Shown here one piece after another: positions 17,921 to 26,044 of a stretch of 64,000 bases of DNA. The notes beneath the pieces are model-generated. The model was not told the origin of the DNA. It worked only from the letters and a program-made list of their open reading frames with translations, and did no database searches. Positions within the stretch are counted from its first letter, which is position 1. The number at the start of each line of letters is the position of its first letter. The stretch is taken from NCBI RefSeq assembly GCF_034929435.1, contig NZ_JAYFUM010000007.1, forward strand, positions 242,012 through 306,011. Reading direction: 5' to 3'. Origin of the DNA: Arcicella rigui. Its GTDB lineage: Bacteria; Bacteroidota; Bacteroidia; Cytophagales; Spirosomataceae. Made by a program: the position numbers and the translations under genes.

Positions 17921-19645
17921 ATGACAAAAACGATAAACATTAATCCGCCAGTTCGTAAGTTTTTGGCGGCTGATTTTCAATTAAGCACTTGGGAAAGTGT
18001 AAAACCTTTATTCGATAATTTGGTAGAACGTTCTATTAATGACGTGGACGATTTACGCAAATTTTTTACCGACCGCTCTGAATTGGAAAGTTACCTTTCT
18101 GAAAACTTCGCTTGGCGTTATATCAAAATGACTTGCGATACGGGCGATAAGGAAATAAAAGCTCATTTCGACCAATTTGTGACTGAAATTCAACCACATT
18201 TGGCTGAGTACGACGATGTGTTGAACAAAAAAACACTCGAAAGTCCGTTCTTGGATGAATTAACCGAAACAGGTTTTGACATCACGATTAGAGGAATGAA
18301 AAAATCGACTGAGATTTTTAGAAATGAAAACATTGCTCTTTTTACAGAAATCCAAAATCTTTCAAGCCAATACCAAGCAACGGTAGGAGCAATGACGGTT
18401 GAATTGGATGGACAAACTAAAACGCTTCAACAAGCGGGCGTTTTCTTGGAAAATACCGACCGTGCTTTAAGAGAATCTGTTTATAGAAAAATTCAGGAAC
18501 GTCGTTTTCAAGACCATGAAAAGATGGACGAAATTTTCAATAAATTAACAGCTTTGCGTCATCAAATTGCTTTGAATGCAGGTTTTGAAAATTATCGTGA
18601 TTACTCTTTTGCCGCATTAAAACGCTTTGATTATACTCCTGCCGATTGTTTCAATTTCCACGAAGCGGTGGCTGAAACCATTGTTCCGATTTTAAACAAT
18701 GTAGCAACTGAGCGTAAAAATGCTTTACAAGTAAGCGAGTTACGTCCGTGGGATAAATCTGTGGATGCAAAAGGTCGTGCGGCTCTACATCCTTTCAATG
18801 GTGGCGAAGATTTATTGAACAAAACCATTGAATGTTTCACTCAGTTAGATCCATTTTTAGGTGAATGCCTAAGTATTATGAAAGAAATGGGTCGTTTGGA
18901 TTTGGAATCAAGAGTTGGCAAAGCACCTGGTGGATACAATTATCCTTTAGAAGAAACAGGTTTCCCATTCATTTTTATGAATGCTTCATCGCTGATGCGT
19001 GATGTCATTACGATGCTTCACGAGGGCGGTCATGCGGTGCATTCAATCGTAACGAAAGATTTGATGTTGAATACTTTCCGTAATTTTCCTTCGGAAGTAG
19101 CAGAATTGGCTTCGATGTCGATGGAATTGATTTCGATGGATTTCTGGAATGTGTATTTTGATAACGAAGAAGAATTGAAGCGTGCTAAAATTCAACATTT
19201 AGAGGATATTCTCAGTACACTTCCGTGGGTAGCAACGGTGGATAAATTCCAACATTGGATTTACGAAAACCCAACGCATAGCGTAGAAGAACGCACAGCG
19301 GCGTGGATAAATATTTATGAGAAATTTGCTGATTCTGTAACGGACTGGTCGGGTTTAGAAAACTATAAATCTTGGATGTGGCATCGTCAATTGCATATTT
19401 TTGAATTGCCTTTCTATTATATCGAATACGGAATTGCTCAGTTAGGAGCGATTGGCGTGTGGAAAAATTATAAAGAAAATCCGCAAAAAGGTTTGGAAGG
19501 TTATTTAAACGCTTTGAAACTGGGTTATACCAAACCGATGAAAGAAATTTATGCGGCAGCCAATATTCCTTTTGATTTCTCGAAAGAACATATTGCCTCA
19601 TTGATGAATTTCGTTCAAGCTGAATTAGCGATTTTGAAGAAATAA
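17921..19645 (+). CDS. pepF: M3 family oligoendopeptidase
   Basis: A 574-residue cytoplasmic zinc peptidase that degrades short peptides. The M3 signature HEGGHAVH gives H367 and E368 with the second His at 371; the third ligand Glu lies in the following helix (SEVAELASMSMELISMDFW). The N-terminal helical region (about 1-200) and C-terminal helical bundle ending with HIASLMNFVQAELAILKK match the PepF branch. No signal peptide. ATG at 17921 follows an AT-rich leader. Single gene with a strong terminator, converging on rpsJ. Confidence 0.92.
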   Translation: MTKTININPPVRKFLAADFQLSTWESVKPLFDNLVERSINDVDDLRKFFTDRSELESYLSENFAWRYIKMTCDTGDKEIKAHFDQFVTEIQPHLAEYDDVLNKKTLESPFLDELTETGFDITIRGMKKSTEIFRNENIALFTEIQNLSSQYQATVGAMTVELDGQTKTLQQAGVFLENTDRALRESVYRKIQERRFQDHEKMDEIFNKLTALRHQIALNAGFENYRDYSFAALKRFDYTPADCFNFHEAVAETIVPILNNVATERKNALQVSELRPWDKSVDAKGRAALHPFNGGEDLLNKTIECFTQLDPFLGECLSIMKEMGRLDLESRVGKAPGGYNYPLEETGFPFIFMNASSLMRDVITMLHEGGHAVHSIVTKDLMLNTFRNFPSEVAELASMSMELISMDFWNVYFDNEEELKRAKIQHLEDILSTLPWVATVDKFQHWIYENPTHSVEERTAAWINIYEKFADSVTDWSGLENYKSWMWHRQLHIFELPFYYIEYGIAQLGAIGVWKNYKENPQKGLEGYLNALKLGYTKPMKEIYAAANIPFDFSKEHIASLMNFVQAELAILKK

Positions 19646-19660
19646 GAATCGACTAAAACT

Positions 19661-19698
19661 AAAAAATCCCTTCTAACAGCGTTAGAAGGGATTTTTTT
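19661..19698. terminator. Bidirectional terminator between the M3 peptidase and rpsJ
   Basis: A perfect 17-bp stem (19661-19677 with 19681-19697) has a 3-nt loop AGC, with A-runs before and T-runs after. It serves the + strand peptidase gene and also lies just beyond the rpsJ stop on the minus strand. Confidence 0.9.
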
Positions 19699-19717
19699 AT
19701 GTTCTAAGCAAGGAAAA

Positions 19718-20023
19718 CTACACCTTGATTTCAACATCAACACCTGAAGGCAATTCTAATTTCATTAACGCATCAACTGTTTTTGGAGATGATGAGAAAA
19801 TGTCAATTAAACGCTTATAAGTACATAATTGGAATTGCTCACGAGCTTTTTTGTTTACGTGTGGTGAACGCAAAACTGTGAATTTCTCAATTTTAGTAGG
19901 CAAAGGAATTGGACCTGAAACTACTGCACCTGTAGCTTTAACCGCTTTCACGATTTTCTCAGCCGATTTGTCCACTAAAGTGTGGTCAAATGACTTCAAT
20001 TTGATTCTGATTTTTTGATTCAT
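19718..20023 (-). CDS. rpsJ: 30S ribosomal protein S10
   Basis: A full-length 101-residue S10 (KIRIKLKSFDHTLVDKSAEKIV ... GPIPLPTKIEKFTVLRSPHVNKKAREQF ... LPSGVDVEIKV). S10 binds 16S rRNA in the small-subunit head and also acts as NusE in transcription antitermination. It is normally the first gene of the S10 operon or follows fusA. Here it is alone: a terminator lies directly downstream, and the next upstream gene encodes an unrelated secreted protein with its own transcription start. A candidate promoter is at 20090-20097. Confidence 0.98.
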   Translation of the reverse strand: MNQKIRIKLKSFDHTLVDKSAEKIVKAVKATGAVVSGPIPLPTKIEKFTVLRSPHVNKKAREQFQLCTYKRLIDIFSSSPKTVDALMKLELPSGVDVEIKV

Positions 20024-20089
20024 TGTATTGGTACGTTAAAATTTGTAATTCCCGCAACGAAAGTACCATTAGCTTCATTTTCGGGACTG

Positions 20090-20097
20090 CAAAATTA
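20090..20097 (-). promoter_or_regulatory. Candidate -7 box for rpsJ
   Basis: On the minus strand this reads TAATTTTG, an exact TAnnTTTG match, with TTC (one change from TTG) 19 bases upstream at 20117-20119. It predicts a leader of about 60 nt, consistent with rpsJ being its own transcription unit. Confidence 0.5.
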
Positions 20098-20144
20098 GTG
20101 AATTTATTAATATTCAGAACGATAAGGTTAAAAAATATTCTGAA

Positions 20145-20654
20145 TTATTCTTTAGGCATTTTATTGGTAGGATTACTTTGTTGTGCGGCTTCGTTGATAA
20201 TTACATTTTCAGCGGAGCTTAAAAGCCATTTACCAGCTTTATTCACGAAAACCATCAGGGCTAAGTTTTCAGCTTCTTTGTAGTAATTACCATTGGGCGA
20301 AGTATAAGCTCCAATATGCCAATATAGATGAACAACGGCTACGTCGTTGGTAATAAATCGGGTATGTACACTTGTTTTGCTCAAAGGCGTGTTCTGAAAC
20401 ATTACTTTATGAAAAACCTGATGGGCATATTGTACTTCTTTTCGGTTTTTCCACCACATTCCTACCACATTTACCCAGTCGGCATCTTCGGTAGCGTACT
20501 CTTTCATGTCGTCGTAATTGTGATTATTCCAACTATTAATTACGGCATCGACTTGTTTTTCGATAGCAATTTTATCTTGTGAACGGTCTTGAGCAAAGCC
20601 AAAAGATAGACTTGCAACCCAGAAAAAGGAGAGGAGTAAAGATTTCATAATCAT
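20145..20654 (-). CDS. Exported NTF2-like (SnoaL/SgcJ-type) protein
   Basis: A 169-residue protein: signal peptide (MKSLLLSFFWVASLSFGFAQ), then a single NTF2-like cone fold (KIAIEKQVDAVINSWNNHNYDDMKEYATEDADWVNVVG through GKWLLSSAENVIIN). Such domains are small-molecule binding or isomerase-like scaffolds, so no reaction can be assigned. The start may be M1 or M3. A TAATTTTG box (20674-20681, minus strand) lies close upstream. Between rpsJ and the AraC-type regulator with no evident functional link. Confidence 0.7.
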   Translation of the reverse strand: MIMKSLLLSFFWVASLSFGFAQDRSQDKIAIEKQVDAVINSWNNHNYDDMKEYATEDADWVNVVGMWWKNRKEVQYAHQVFHKVMFQNTPLSKTSVHTRFITNDVAVVHLYWHIGAYTSPNGNYYKEAENLALMVFVNKAGKWLLSSAENVIINEAAQQSNPTNKMPKE

Positions 20655-20732
20655 ATTTTTAAGTTTATGATTACAAAATTAGGCTGAGGCTTTGCCTAAG
20701 AATAGTACAAATGCGACATCTTTGGCGATAAG

Positions 20733-21566
20733 CTAATCGTCATAAAATTGACTTCCGAGATAGTATGGAGAGTATTTGAATTCATCTTCAATAACTGAAG
20801 GCGATATTCCACAAAAAGCTTTAAAGTCTCGAATTAAGTGCATTTGGTCAAAATAGCCACATTGGTATGCAATTGTTGTCCACTTTGTGTCAGGGAATTT
20901 TTCTTTTAATGTCCAAGCCTTTGCGAAGCGTGTCATTCGGGCAAAAAATTTAGGTTGAAGTCCCAAGCGTTGTAAAAACAAACGTTCTAACTGACGAGTA
21001 CTCACACAAGCTTGCGAAGCAACAGTATCAATATTTACTAAGCCTCCATTTTTACTTATCAGCGGTAAAACATCGTCGAGCGGAAGTTTGGGTTTTAGCA
21101 CTTTCAACTTGCTCAAAAGGAAGTTTTGGACAATTTCGAGTGACTTTTCTAAAGAATCCGTTTCTTGTAATTGTTCAATTATGAACTTGATATTTTTGTC
21201 TAAAAAATAAGTACTTTCTAAAGATTCATCCATAATCATTTCGTTCATCGGTATTCCCAATAAACGATATAATCCGCCCGGCTGAAAACCTACTTTAATC
21301 GTAAAATTCCGATGAGGCATTTTCAATTTTATCCGATTTACTTGCGGCCCAACCAAAATACTTTGTGGGAGAATTACTTTTTTGTGGCTGGTTAAATATT
21401 CACTTTCAGGTACTTCAAAAGGATAAAAATAAAGGCATTGTTCAGCCAAAGGAGGAAACGAAATAGTAGGTGGTTTTTCATGTAGAGGAATGTCTAATTG
21501 AAAAACCATGATGTTATTAACAAACTCTCGCAGAGCTGGATGTGGCTGAAAAACTTTGTAAAACAT
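20733..21566 (-). CDS. AraC family transcriptional regulator
   Basis: A 277-residue DNA-binding protein. The N-terminal 160 residues form an uncharacterised ligand-sensing region (YKVFQPHPALREFVNNIMVF, IKVGFQPGGLYRLLGIP). The C-terminal two-helix-turn-helix AraC domain starts near 175 (NIDTVASQACVSTRQLERLFLQRLGLQPKFFARMTRF and TTIAYQCGYFDQMHLIRDFKAFCGISPS). Target genes are unknown; it is divergent from the lipoprotein gene at 21797, one possible target. Confidence 0.88.
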   Translation of the reverse strand: MFYKVFQPHPALREFVNNIMVFQLDIPLHEKPPTISFPPLAEQCLYFYPFEVPESEYLTSHKKVILPQSILVGPQVNRIKLKMPHRNFTIKVGFQPGGLYRLLGIPMNEMIMDESLESTYFLDKNIKFIIEQLQETDSLEKSLEIVQNFLLSKLKVLKPKLPLDDVLPLISKNGGLVNIDTVASQACVSTRQLERLFLQRLGLQPKFFARMTRFAKAWTLKEKFPDTKWTTIAYQCGYFDQMHLIRDFKAFCGISPSVIEDEFKYSPYYLGSQFYDD

Positions 21567-21796
21567 ACCTTTATTTTGAAAGAATAATCAGATACAACAT
21601 GACATTACTACGCTAAAAGTATTTACTGTGCATTGAAGGACGCTTACCCATAATTCAGTATTTGTATGAAAATTAATATTTTATATATTGTTGATTATCA
21701 TAAAGATAGCTATTTTTTTTAAAAAAAGATAAAAATATTTTCCAACTATTTCTACAAGAGTAGGGTCATTGGTGAAACAAACTTTAAAAAAATACC

Positions 21797-22504
21797 ATGA
21801 AAAAAATCATTTTAAGTTTATTCGTAGCCTCTATTCTATCTTCATGTGCCTTGGAAAATACACCTTACATTCCAACCTTTTATATCAATGAAAACTTCAA
21901 TACTTCAGTAGAAGGGTGGAAGGGTGACTTCGCTGATTATCCTGTTGGTGAAGAGAATTTTTATGAATTAAAGTTCAGCCAAGCCAAGTTACCAATGCCT
22001 TTGGATACAACTAAAAAAGCACTCAGAATTTCGGGCAATAACCACAGTGACGACTTGTTTATGTTCATCACACGTAAGTATTCGGGGCTGAAAGCAAATC
22101 AGAAATATGCCATTAGCTTTGAAGTGGAACTTGCTTCTAATGCTCCTTCAAATGCTATGGGAGTAGGTGGGTCACCGGGCGAAAGTGTTTATTTTGGTTT
22201 AGGCTTTACGGGCATTGAACCTAAAAAAGTGCTTGACAGTACTTCAAAGCATTATACCATGAATATTAAAAAAATGCAACAAGCTACTAATGGTGATGAT
22301 ATGAAAGTATTCGGCAATATTGCTAATGGCACTGATAAAAGCGAATACAAATTAATCAGAAAAACAGGGGTAGTTTCTGCTAAAACAGACGCAAATGGTA
22401 ACATTTGGATGATTTTGGGAACTGATTCTGGTTTTGAAGCCACTACGACTTTGTACTACACTCGTTTGGCTGCAACCATTCAAGAAGTAAGCGGGAATAT
22501 CTAA
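21797..22504 (+). CDS. Lipoprotein of unknown function
   Basis: 235 residues with a short lipoprotein signal (KKIILSLFVASILSSC, lipobox LSSC at Cys17). The rest is beta-rich and resembles a carbohydrate-binding-module-like jelly roll (NENFNTSVEGWKGDFADYPVGEENFYELKF ... ALRISGNNHSDDLFMFITRKYSGL), but no specific family is recognised. Ends 6 bases before the convergent truC stop. It probably faces the periplasm or the cell surface. Divergent from the AraC-type regulator. Confidence 0.7.
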   Translation: MKKIILSLFVASILSSCALENTPYIPTFYINENFNTSVEGWKGDFADYPVGEENFYELKFSQAKLPMPLDTTKKALRISGNNHSDDLFMFITRKYSGLKANQKYAISFEVELASNAPSNAMGVGGSPGESVYFGLGFTGIEPKKVLDSTSKHYTMNIKKMQQATNGDDMKVFGNIANGTDKSEYKLIRKTGVVSAKTDANGNIWMILGTDSGFEATTTLYYTRLAATIQEVSGNI

Positions 22505-22510
22505 ATTTTC

Positions 22511-23221
22511 TTACAGTCCTGCGGTATCCATACCAATTGCTGAAAGTACTCGGATAAATTCTTCGTTCATCGGAGCAATAATTCGGGTACTTTCTTTGGT
22601 AAAAGGATGTTCAAAAACCAATTCTCTGGCGTGCAGTAGCATGGTGTGTAAATCAAATTTCTCTTCAAACATTTTATTTTGCTTGCATTCCCCGTAAGTT
22701 TTATCACCAATTAAATAATGCCTCAATTGTGCAAAATGCCTTCTGATTTGGTGCATTCTTCCCGTTTCTGGCGAAATTTCTGCCAATGAATACCGAGAAG
22801 TAGGGTATCTACTTACCATAATCGGCAATTCTACTTGTTGCAAACATTTAAAGTGCGTAATGGCATCTTGAAAACCTCCTTTTTCTCGTTCCAATGGTCG
22901 GTCGGTCATGCCCGATTCAGGCAAATAACCTCTTACCAAAGCCAAGTATTTTTTCTGAATGGTATGGGCTTCAAACTGTTTTTTTACTTCTTTGTCGGCT
23001 TCAGAAGAAAGAGCAAAAAGTAAAACGCCCGAAGTTTTACGGTCTAATCTATGACATGGACTTACCCAACAATTCAATTGGTCACGGAGTAATTGCAAGG
23101 CAAAAACACTTTCATCGGCAGCGATAGAAGAACGATGGACTAATAAATTATGCGGTTTGTTAATAGCAACAAAATGTTCGTCTTGAAAAAGTATGGGAAG
23201 TGGCGGAAATTCTTGGGACAT
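22511..23221 (-). CDS. truC: tRNA pseudouridine synthase TruC-like
   Basis: A 236-residue RluA-superfamily pseudouridine synthase. The catalytic Asp is D60 in CHRLDRKTSG. The closing RMHQIRRHFAQLRHYLIGD and LHARELVFEHPF motifs are intact. ITHFKCLQQVELP and SRYSLAEISPETG match TruC, which modifies U65 of certain tRNAs, better than RluA, C or D. No S4 domain is present, as expected for TruC. Single gene. Confidence 0.82.
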   Translation of the reverse strand: MSQEFPPLPILFQDEHFVAINKPHNLLVHRSSIAADESVFALQLLRDQLNCWVSPCHRLDRKTSGVLLFALSSEADKEVKKQFEAHTIQKKYLALVRGYLPESGMTDRPLEREKGGFQDAITHFKCLQQVELPIMVSRYPTSRYSLAEISPETGRMHQIRRHFAQLRHYLIGDKTYGECKQNKMFEEKFDLHTMLLHARELVFEHPFTKESTRIIAPMNEEFIRVLSAIGMDTAGL

Positions 23222-23294
23222 TCAGAATAAGGTTACAAAATATTCCTGCAATTTACGACGCTTTTATTGAAAGCTTGTGCTAATTATGAATGAT

Positions 23295-23326
23295 GAGTTA
23301 TGAATTATGAGCGGTCCGCCGTTGCG
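23295..23326 (+). repeat. Dispersed intergenic repeat, copy 1
   Basis: Begins GAGTTATGAATTATGAGCGG and ends CCGCCGTTGCG. It matches, with a few changes, the inverted copy at 23466-23510 and a direct copy at 34405-34444. Confidence 0.6.
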
Positions 23327-23465
23327 TTTATGAATTTAGACATCTCTATAAAATGCTGAATCAATACAATCAAGTCTTTTTACATAGATTACTTATTTTG
23401 TCTTCTTACATAAATTCTGTAATTTCAAGAGAGGCATTTATTTCCTAATGCTTTGATTTCATCAT

Positions 23466-23510
23466 CGCAGCGGCAAACTGCTCATAATTCAAAATTCATA
23501 ACTCATAATT
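23466..23510 (-). repeat. Dispersed intergenic repeat, copy 2 (inverted)
   Basis: Its reverse complement contains GAATTATGAGCAGTTTGCCG. It forms a long inverted repeat with copy 1, about 140 bp apart. It lies in the stretch where an in-frame upstream extension of the next gene would start, a reason to prefer the later ATG for that gene. Confidence 0.6.
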
Positions 23511-23533
23511 CCAAAAATCCTTCACTTCAAACA

Positions 23534-24805
23534 ATGCCAAATCTCTCCAAACGTCAGTTTCTTAAAACATTCACAGGTATTTCTGCGGTTTCAATGCTTG
23601 ATATTGAAAACCTTTTAGCCAAAACAGCACAGATTCCAGCCCAAAAATTGGCGGAAGATGAGGCTTTTTGGCAACAAATCAGAACTGCCTACAATTTCAC
23701 GCATGATTTTATTCATCTCGAAAATGGCTATTATTCTTTGGCTTCCAACGAAGTATTAGAAGCTTACATTCAGCATATTCGTGACGTAAATAAGGTTTCT
23801 TCTTATTATATGCGTACTCGTCAGTTTGATGATAAATTGGTTTCCAGAAAACAGTTGGCGGAATTATTGGGCTGTTCACATGAAGAATTGATTATTACCA
23901 GAAACACCACTGAATCTCTGGACACGATTATCGCAGGATTTTCTTGGAAAGAAGGCGACGAAGCCGTCATGGCAGAGCAAGATTATGGTGCGATGTTAGA
24001 TATGTTCAAGTTGCAAGCTCGCAGATATGGCATCGTCAATAAAATGGTTTCTGTTCCAAATCATCCAAAATCGGACGAAGAAATTGTGGAGGTTTACGAA
24101 AAAGCCATTACGTCTAAAACTCGTTTGTTGATGATTTGTCACCTAATCAATATTACAGGACAAATTTTGCCAGTAAAAAAAATCGTGGAAATGGCACATC
24201 GCCACGGTGTAGAAGTAATGGTGGATGGAGCTCACGCTTTCGGACATTTAGATTTTAAAATAGAAGACCTTGGCGGTTGTGATTATTATGGAAGTAGTTT
24301 GCATAAATGGCTCGGCAATCCGCTTGGAGCTGGAATTTTATATGTAAGGAAAGATAAAATCAAACAAATTTGGCAACTGTACGGCGATATGGGTTTTGCC
24401 GATGATGATATTCGTAAGCTCAATCATACAGGAACAATTCCCGTAGCAACGGATTTGGCGATACAAGATGCCATTAAATTTCACCAAAAAATTGGTATTC
24501 AACGCAAAGAAGCACGCTTGCGATTCCTTCAAAAATACTGGACAGATAAAGTAAGGGACAACCCAAATATTATTCTGAATACGCCAAAAGAAGCTTTCCG
24601 TTGCTGTGGCATTGCCAATGTGGGCGTAAAAGGAAAAACACCTCCAGAATTATCTAAATTACTTTTTGATAAATACAAAATCTTCACGGTAGCGATTGCA
24701 AACCCCAAAGCTGATGTAATGGGCGTAAGAGTAACGCCACATTTATATACAACAACAGCAGAATTAGACGCTTTTGTGAAGGCATTGACGGAAATTGCTG
24801 CTTAG
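23534..24805 (+). CDS. Aminotransferase class V-fold PLP enzyme, exported
   Basis: 423 residues from this ATG. The first 30 residues (PNLSKRQFLKTFTGISAVSMLD) look like a Tat-type signal with a K-R-Q-F-L-K motif. The rest is a class V aminotransferase fold of the isopenicillin-N-epimerase/cysteine-desulfurase group: TRNTTESLDTIIAGF, MVDGAHAFGHLDF (Asp binding the PLP ring nitrogen) and SSLHKWLGNPLGAGIL, where the Lys would carry PLP. Substrate unknown. The frame stays open to 23453, but that upstream segment is made of a dispersed intergenic repeat, so the start at 23534 is favoured. Followed by a hairpin terminator. Confidence 0.85.
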   Translation: MPNLSKRQFLKTFTGISAVSMLDIENLLAKTAQIPAQKLAEDEAFWQQIRTAYNFTHDFIHLENGYYSLASNEVLEAYIQHIRDVNKVSSYYMRTRQFDDKLVSRKQLAELLGCSHEELIITRNTTESLDTIIAGFSWKEGDEAVMAEQDYGAMLDMFKLQARRYGIVNKMVSVPNHPKSDEEIVEVYEKAITSKTRLLMICHLINITGQILPVKKIVEMAHRHGVEVMVDGAHAFGHLDFKIEDLGGCDYYGSSLHKWLGNPLGAGILYVRKDKIKQIWQLYGDMGFADDDIRKLNHTGTIPVATDLAIQDAIKFHQKIGIQRKEARLRFLQKYWTDKVRDNPNIILNTPKEAFRCCGIANVGVKGKTPPELSKLLFDKYKIFTVAIANPKADVMGVRVTPHLYTTTAELDAFVKALTEIAA

Positions 24806-24825
24806 AAAATGATAGATTAAATCAT

Positions 24826-24864
24826 AATAAAGGCTGTCTGGCATAAAGATAGCCTTTATTTTTG
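24826..24864 (+). terminator. Terminator after the aminotransferase-fold gene
   Basis: A 14-bp stem (24826-24839 with 24847-24860, one G-T pair) followed by a T-run. It lies directly before the operator-flanked ArsR promoter. Confidence 0.8.
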
Positions 24865-24869
24865 ATGAG

Positions 24870-24891
24870 TATTTAGAAGTTTGTCTAAATA
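24870..24891. promoter_or_regulatory. Operator 1 for the ArsR-type repressor
   Basis: A 22-bp imperfect palindrome, TATTTAGA(AGTTTG)TCTAAATA, with 8-bp perfect arms. It overlaps the -33 TTG (24881-24883) of the downstream promoter. Arms are identical to those of operator 2. Confidence 0.75.
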
Positions 24892-24910
24892 TTTATTTAA
24901 AATAATTTTG
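24881..24910 (+). promoter_or_regulatory. Promoter of the ArsR-type gene
   Basis: TTG at 24881-24883, a 19-base spacer, and TAATTTTG at 24903-24910 match the Bacteroidota promoter consensus TTG-N19-TAnnTTTG exactly. The predicted transcription start is near 24917, 55 bases before the ATG. Confidence 0.75.
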
Positions 24911-24922
24911 TATGTTTGATTT

Positions 24923-24944
24923 TATTTAGATATTTGTCTAAATA
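24923..24944. promoter_or_regulatory. Operator 2 for the ArsR-type repressor
   Basis: TATTTAGA(TATTTG)TCTAAATA, the same 8-bp arms as operator 1, starts just after the predicted transcription start. Two sites 53 bases apart (centre to centre, about five helical turns) bracket the promoter. Confidence 0.75.
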
Positions 24945-24971
24945 TTTATCAACGAGTAAAAATCAAGAAAA

Positions 24972-25295
24972 ATGAATACTCTTTTTAAAGCCTTTAATGA
25001 TGCTACCCGACGAGAAATTTTGGAGATGCTGAAAGATGGAGATATGACGGCAGGTGAGATTGCGGATAAATTCAACATGAGTAAACCCAGCATTTCGCAT
25101 CATTTAGATTTGTTGAAACAAGCCGATTTGGTAGTGGCTGTAAAACAAGGGCAGTTTATTACTTACTCTCTGAATATGACAGTTATGGACGAAGTATTGG
25201 CTTGGTTTGTTCAATTCAAATCATCTGTAAAGAAAGAAGAAATAGCTTTGCCCAAAGTTGAAAAACCACGTATTCGTTTACAAATCAATAAGTAG
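24972..25295 (+). CDS. ArsR/SdpR-type autoregulatory repressor
   Basis: A 107-residue winged-helix repressor: NTLFKAFNDATRREILEMLKDGDMTAGEIADKFNMSKPSISHHLDLLKQADLVVAVKQGQFITYSLN. It has no metal-binding cysteines, and the sequence is closest to the SdpR-like autorepressor branch. The promoter is bracketed by two identical palindromes, which makes autorepression very likely. Bacterial SdpR genes commonly sit beside a membrane immunity or sensor protein; here the next gene in the same direction (25402) encodes a small multi-pass membrane protein, so the pair may form such a module. The inducing signal is unknown. Confidence 0.9.
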   Translation: MNTLFKAFNDATRREILEMLKDGDMTAGEIADKFNMSKPSISHHLDLLKQADLVVAVKQGQFITYSLNMTVMDEVLAWFVQFKSSVKKEEIALPKVEKPRIRLQINK

Positions 25296-25310
25296 TGATT
25301 GGTGATTAGT
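25295..25310 (+). repeat. Short dispersed repeat, copy 1
   Basis: AGTGATTGGTGATTAG overlaps the stop codon of the ArsR gene by one base. It is identical to 27963-27978 and similar to the inverted copy at 56032-56051. Confidence 0.6.
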
Positions 25311-25401
25311 ATTTTAATCTCCTTACTATCAGGTATTTATAAAAAATGGAATATCGCTTAAAAGCTATTCATTCTATAACAATTTCTAAATTTAACAAAA
25401 C

Positions 25402-25992
25402 ATGAAACTTAAATCTGTATTGCTCGAAATCTTGATTGTACTTTTTATAGCTGGGTCTTTTTATGTTTCTTTTACTTATGAAGGGGGACTTGGTAAAGGA
25501 ATGGATTTTATAATTGGTGCGGCTTCTGGTGCATTATTAGCTCCATATTTTATTTTTTGGGGAGCAAAACGAGACCTAAAACTTACTGAACAGTCTAATG
25601 CCGAGAAATCTATTGAAATTTGGCAATACATAATGCTCACTATTAGTTTGGGCAACTTGGTTTTATTGGTCTTATATACAAACCAAACTATTGAAAACCC
25701 TAAAATTATGCTTACTTTCTATCTTTTAACAATGGCAATTATTGGAAATTTTCGTGCTAATATTATCGTTGTTGAAGATACTCTTAGTGCTTTTTTTGAA
25801 GATGAAATTATTCAAAAAAAGACGAAGAGATTCTTGGGTAAAGTTCAGTTTTTCGGAGCATTAATTACAATCTTTTTAGTCTTGCTTTTACCTTTGAACT
25901 ATGTACTTTATTGTATAGGAACTTATTTAACTTCATTGTTGATACTTCCCTATTTATACGCCCGAAAACTCCATAAAAAGAAATTTGCTTGA
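25402..25992 (+). CDS. Multi-pass membrane protein of unknown function
   Basis: 196 residues with about five hydrophobic segments (near 5-22, 32-52, 75-92, 102-120 and 145-180) and a basic tail ending ARKLHKKKFA. No family is recognised. It follows the ArsR/SdpR-type gene by 106 bases on the same strand, the position often held by SdpI-like immunity proteins, but I cannot identify an SdpI signature with confidence. Possible role: membrane target or partner of the repressor. Confidence 0.6.
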   Translation: MKLKSVLLEILIVLFIAGSFYVSFTYEGGLGKGMDFIIGAASGALLAPYFIFWGAKRDLKLTEQSNAEKSIEIWQYIMLTISLGNLVLLVLYTNQTIENPKIMLTFYLLTMAIIGNFRANIIVVEDTLSAFFEDEIIQKKTKRFLGKVQFFGALITIFLVLLLPLNYVLYCIGTYLTSLLILPYLYARKLHKKKFA

Positions 25993-26044
25993 GCTTCTGT
26001 ATAAGTCGTTTCTCTGAAAAGTGAATAATCCATTACCTTTGTGT

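Larger units (their letters stand above)
23222..23533. other. Intergenic stretch carrying two inverted copies of a dispersed repeat
   Basis: About 310 bp without a supported gene. It contains repeat copies at 23295-23326 and, inverted, 23466-23510, and holds the promoter regions of truC (minus) and the aminotransferase-fold gene (plus). No TAnnTTTG box was recognised. Confidence 0.6.

Noticed and set aside
23453..23533. Upstream in-frame ATG that would lengthen the aminotransferase-fold protein by 27 residues
   Set aside because: The added segment is encoded by a dispersed intergenic repeat and would bury the export signal. The ATG at 23534 gives a proper N-terminus.
26034..26041. TACCTTTG, a TAnnTTTG match just before the helicase ATG
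   Set aside because: It would place the transcription start at or inside the start codon and has no TTG at the -33 distance, so it is probably chance.
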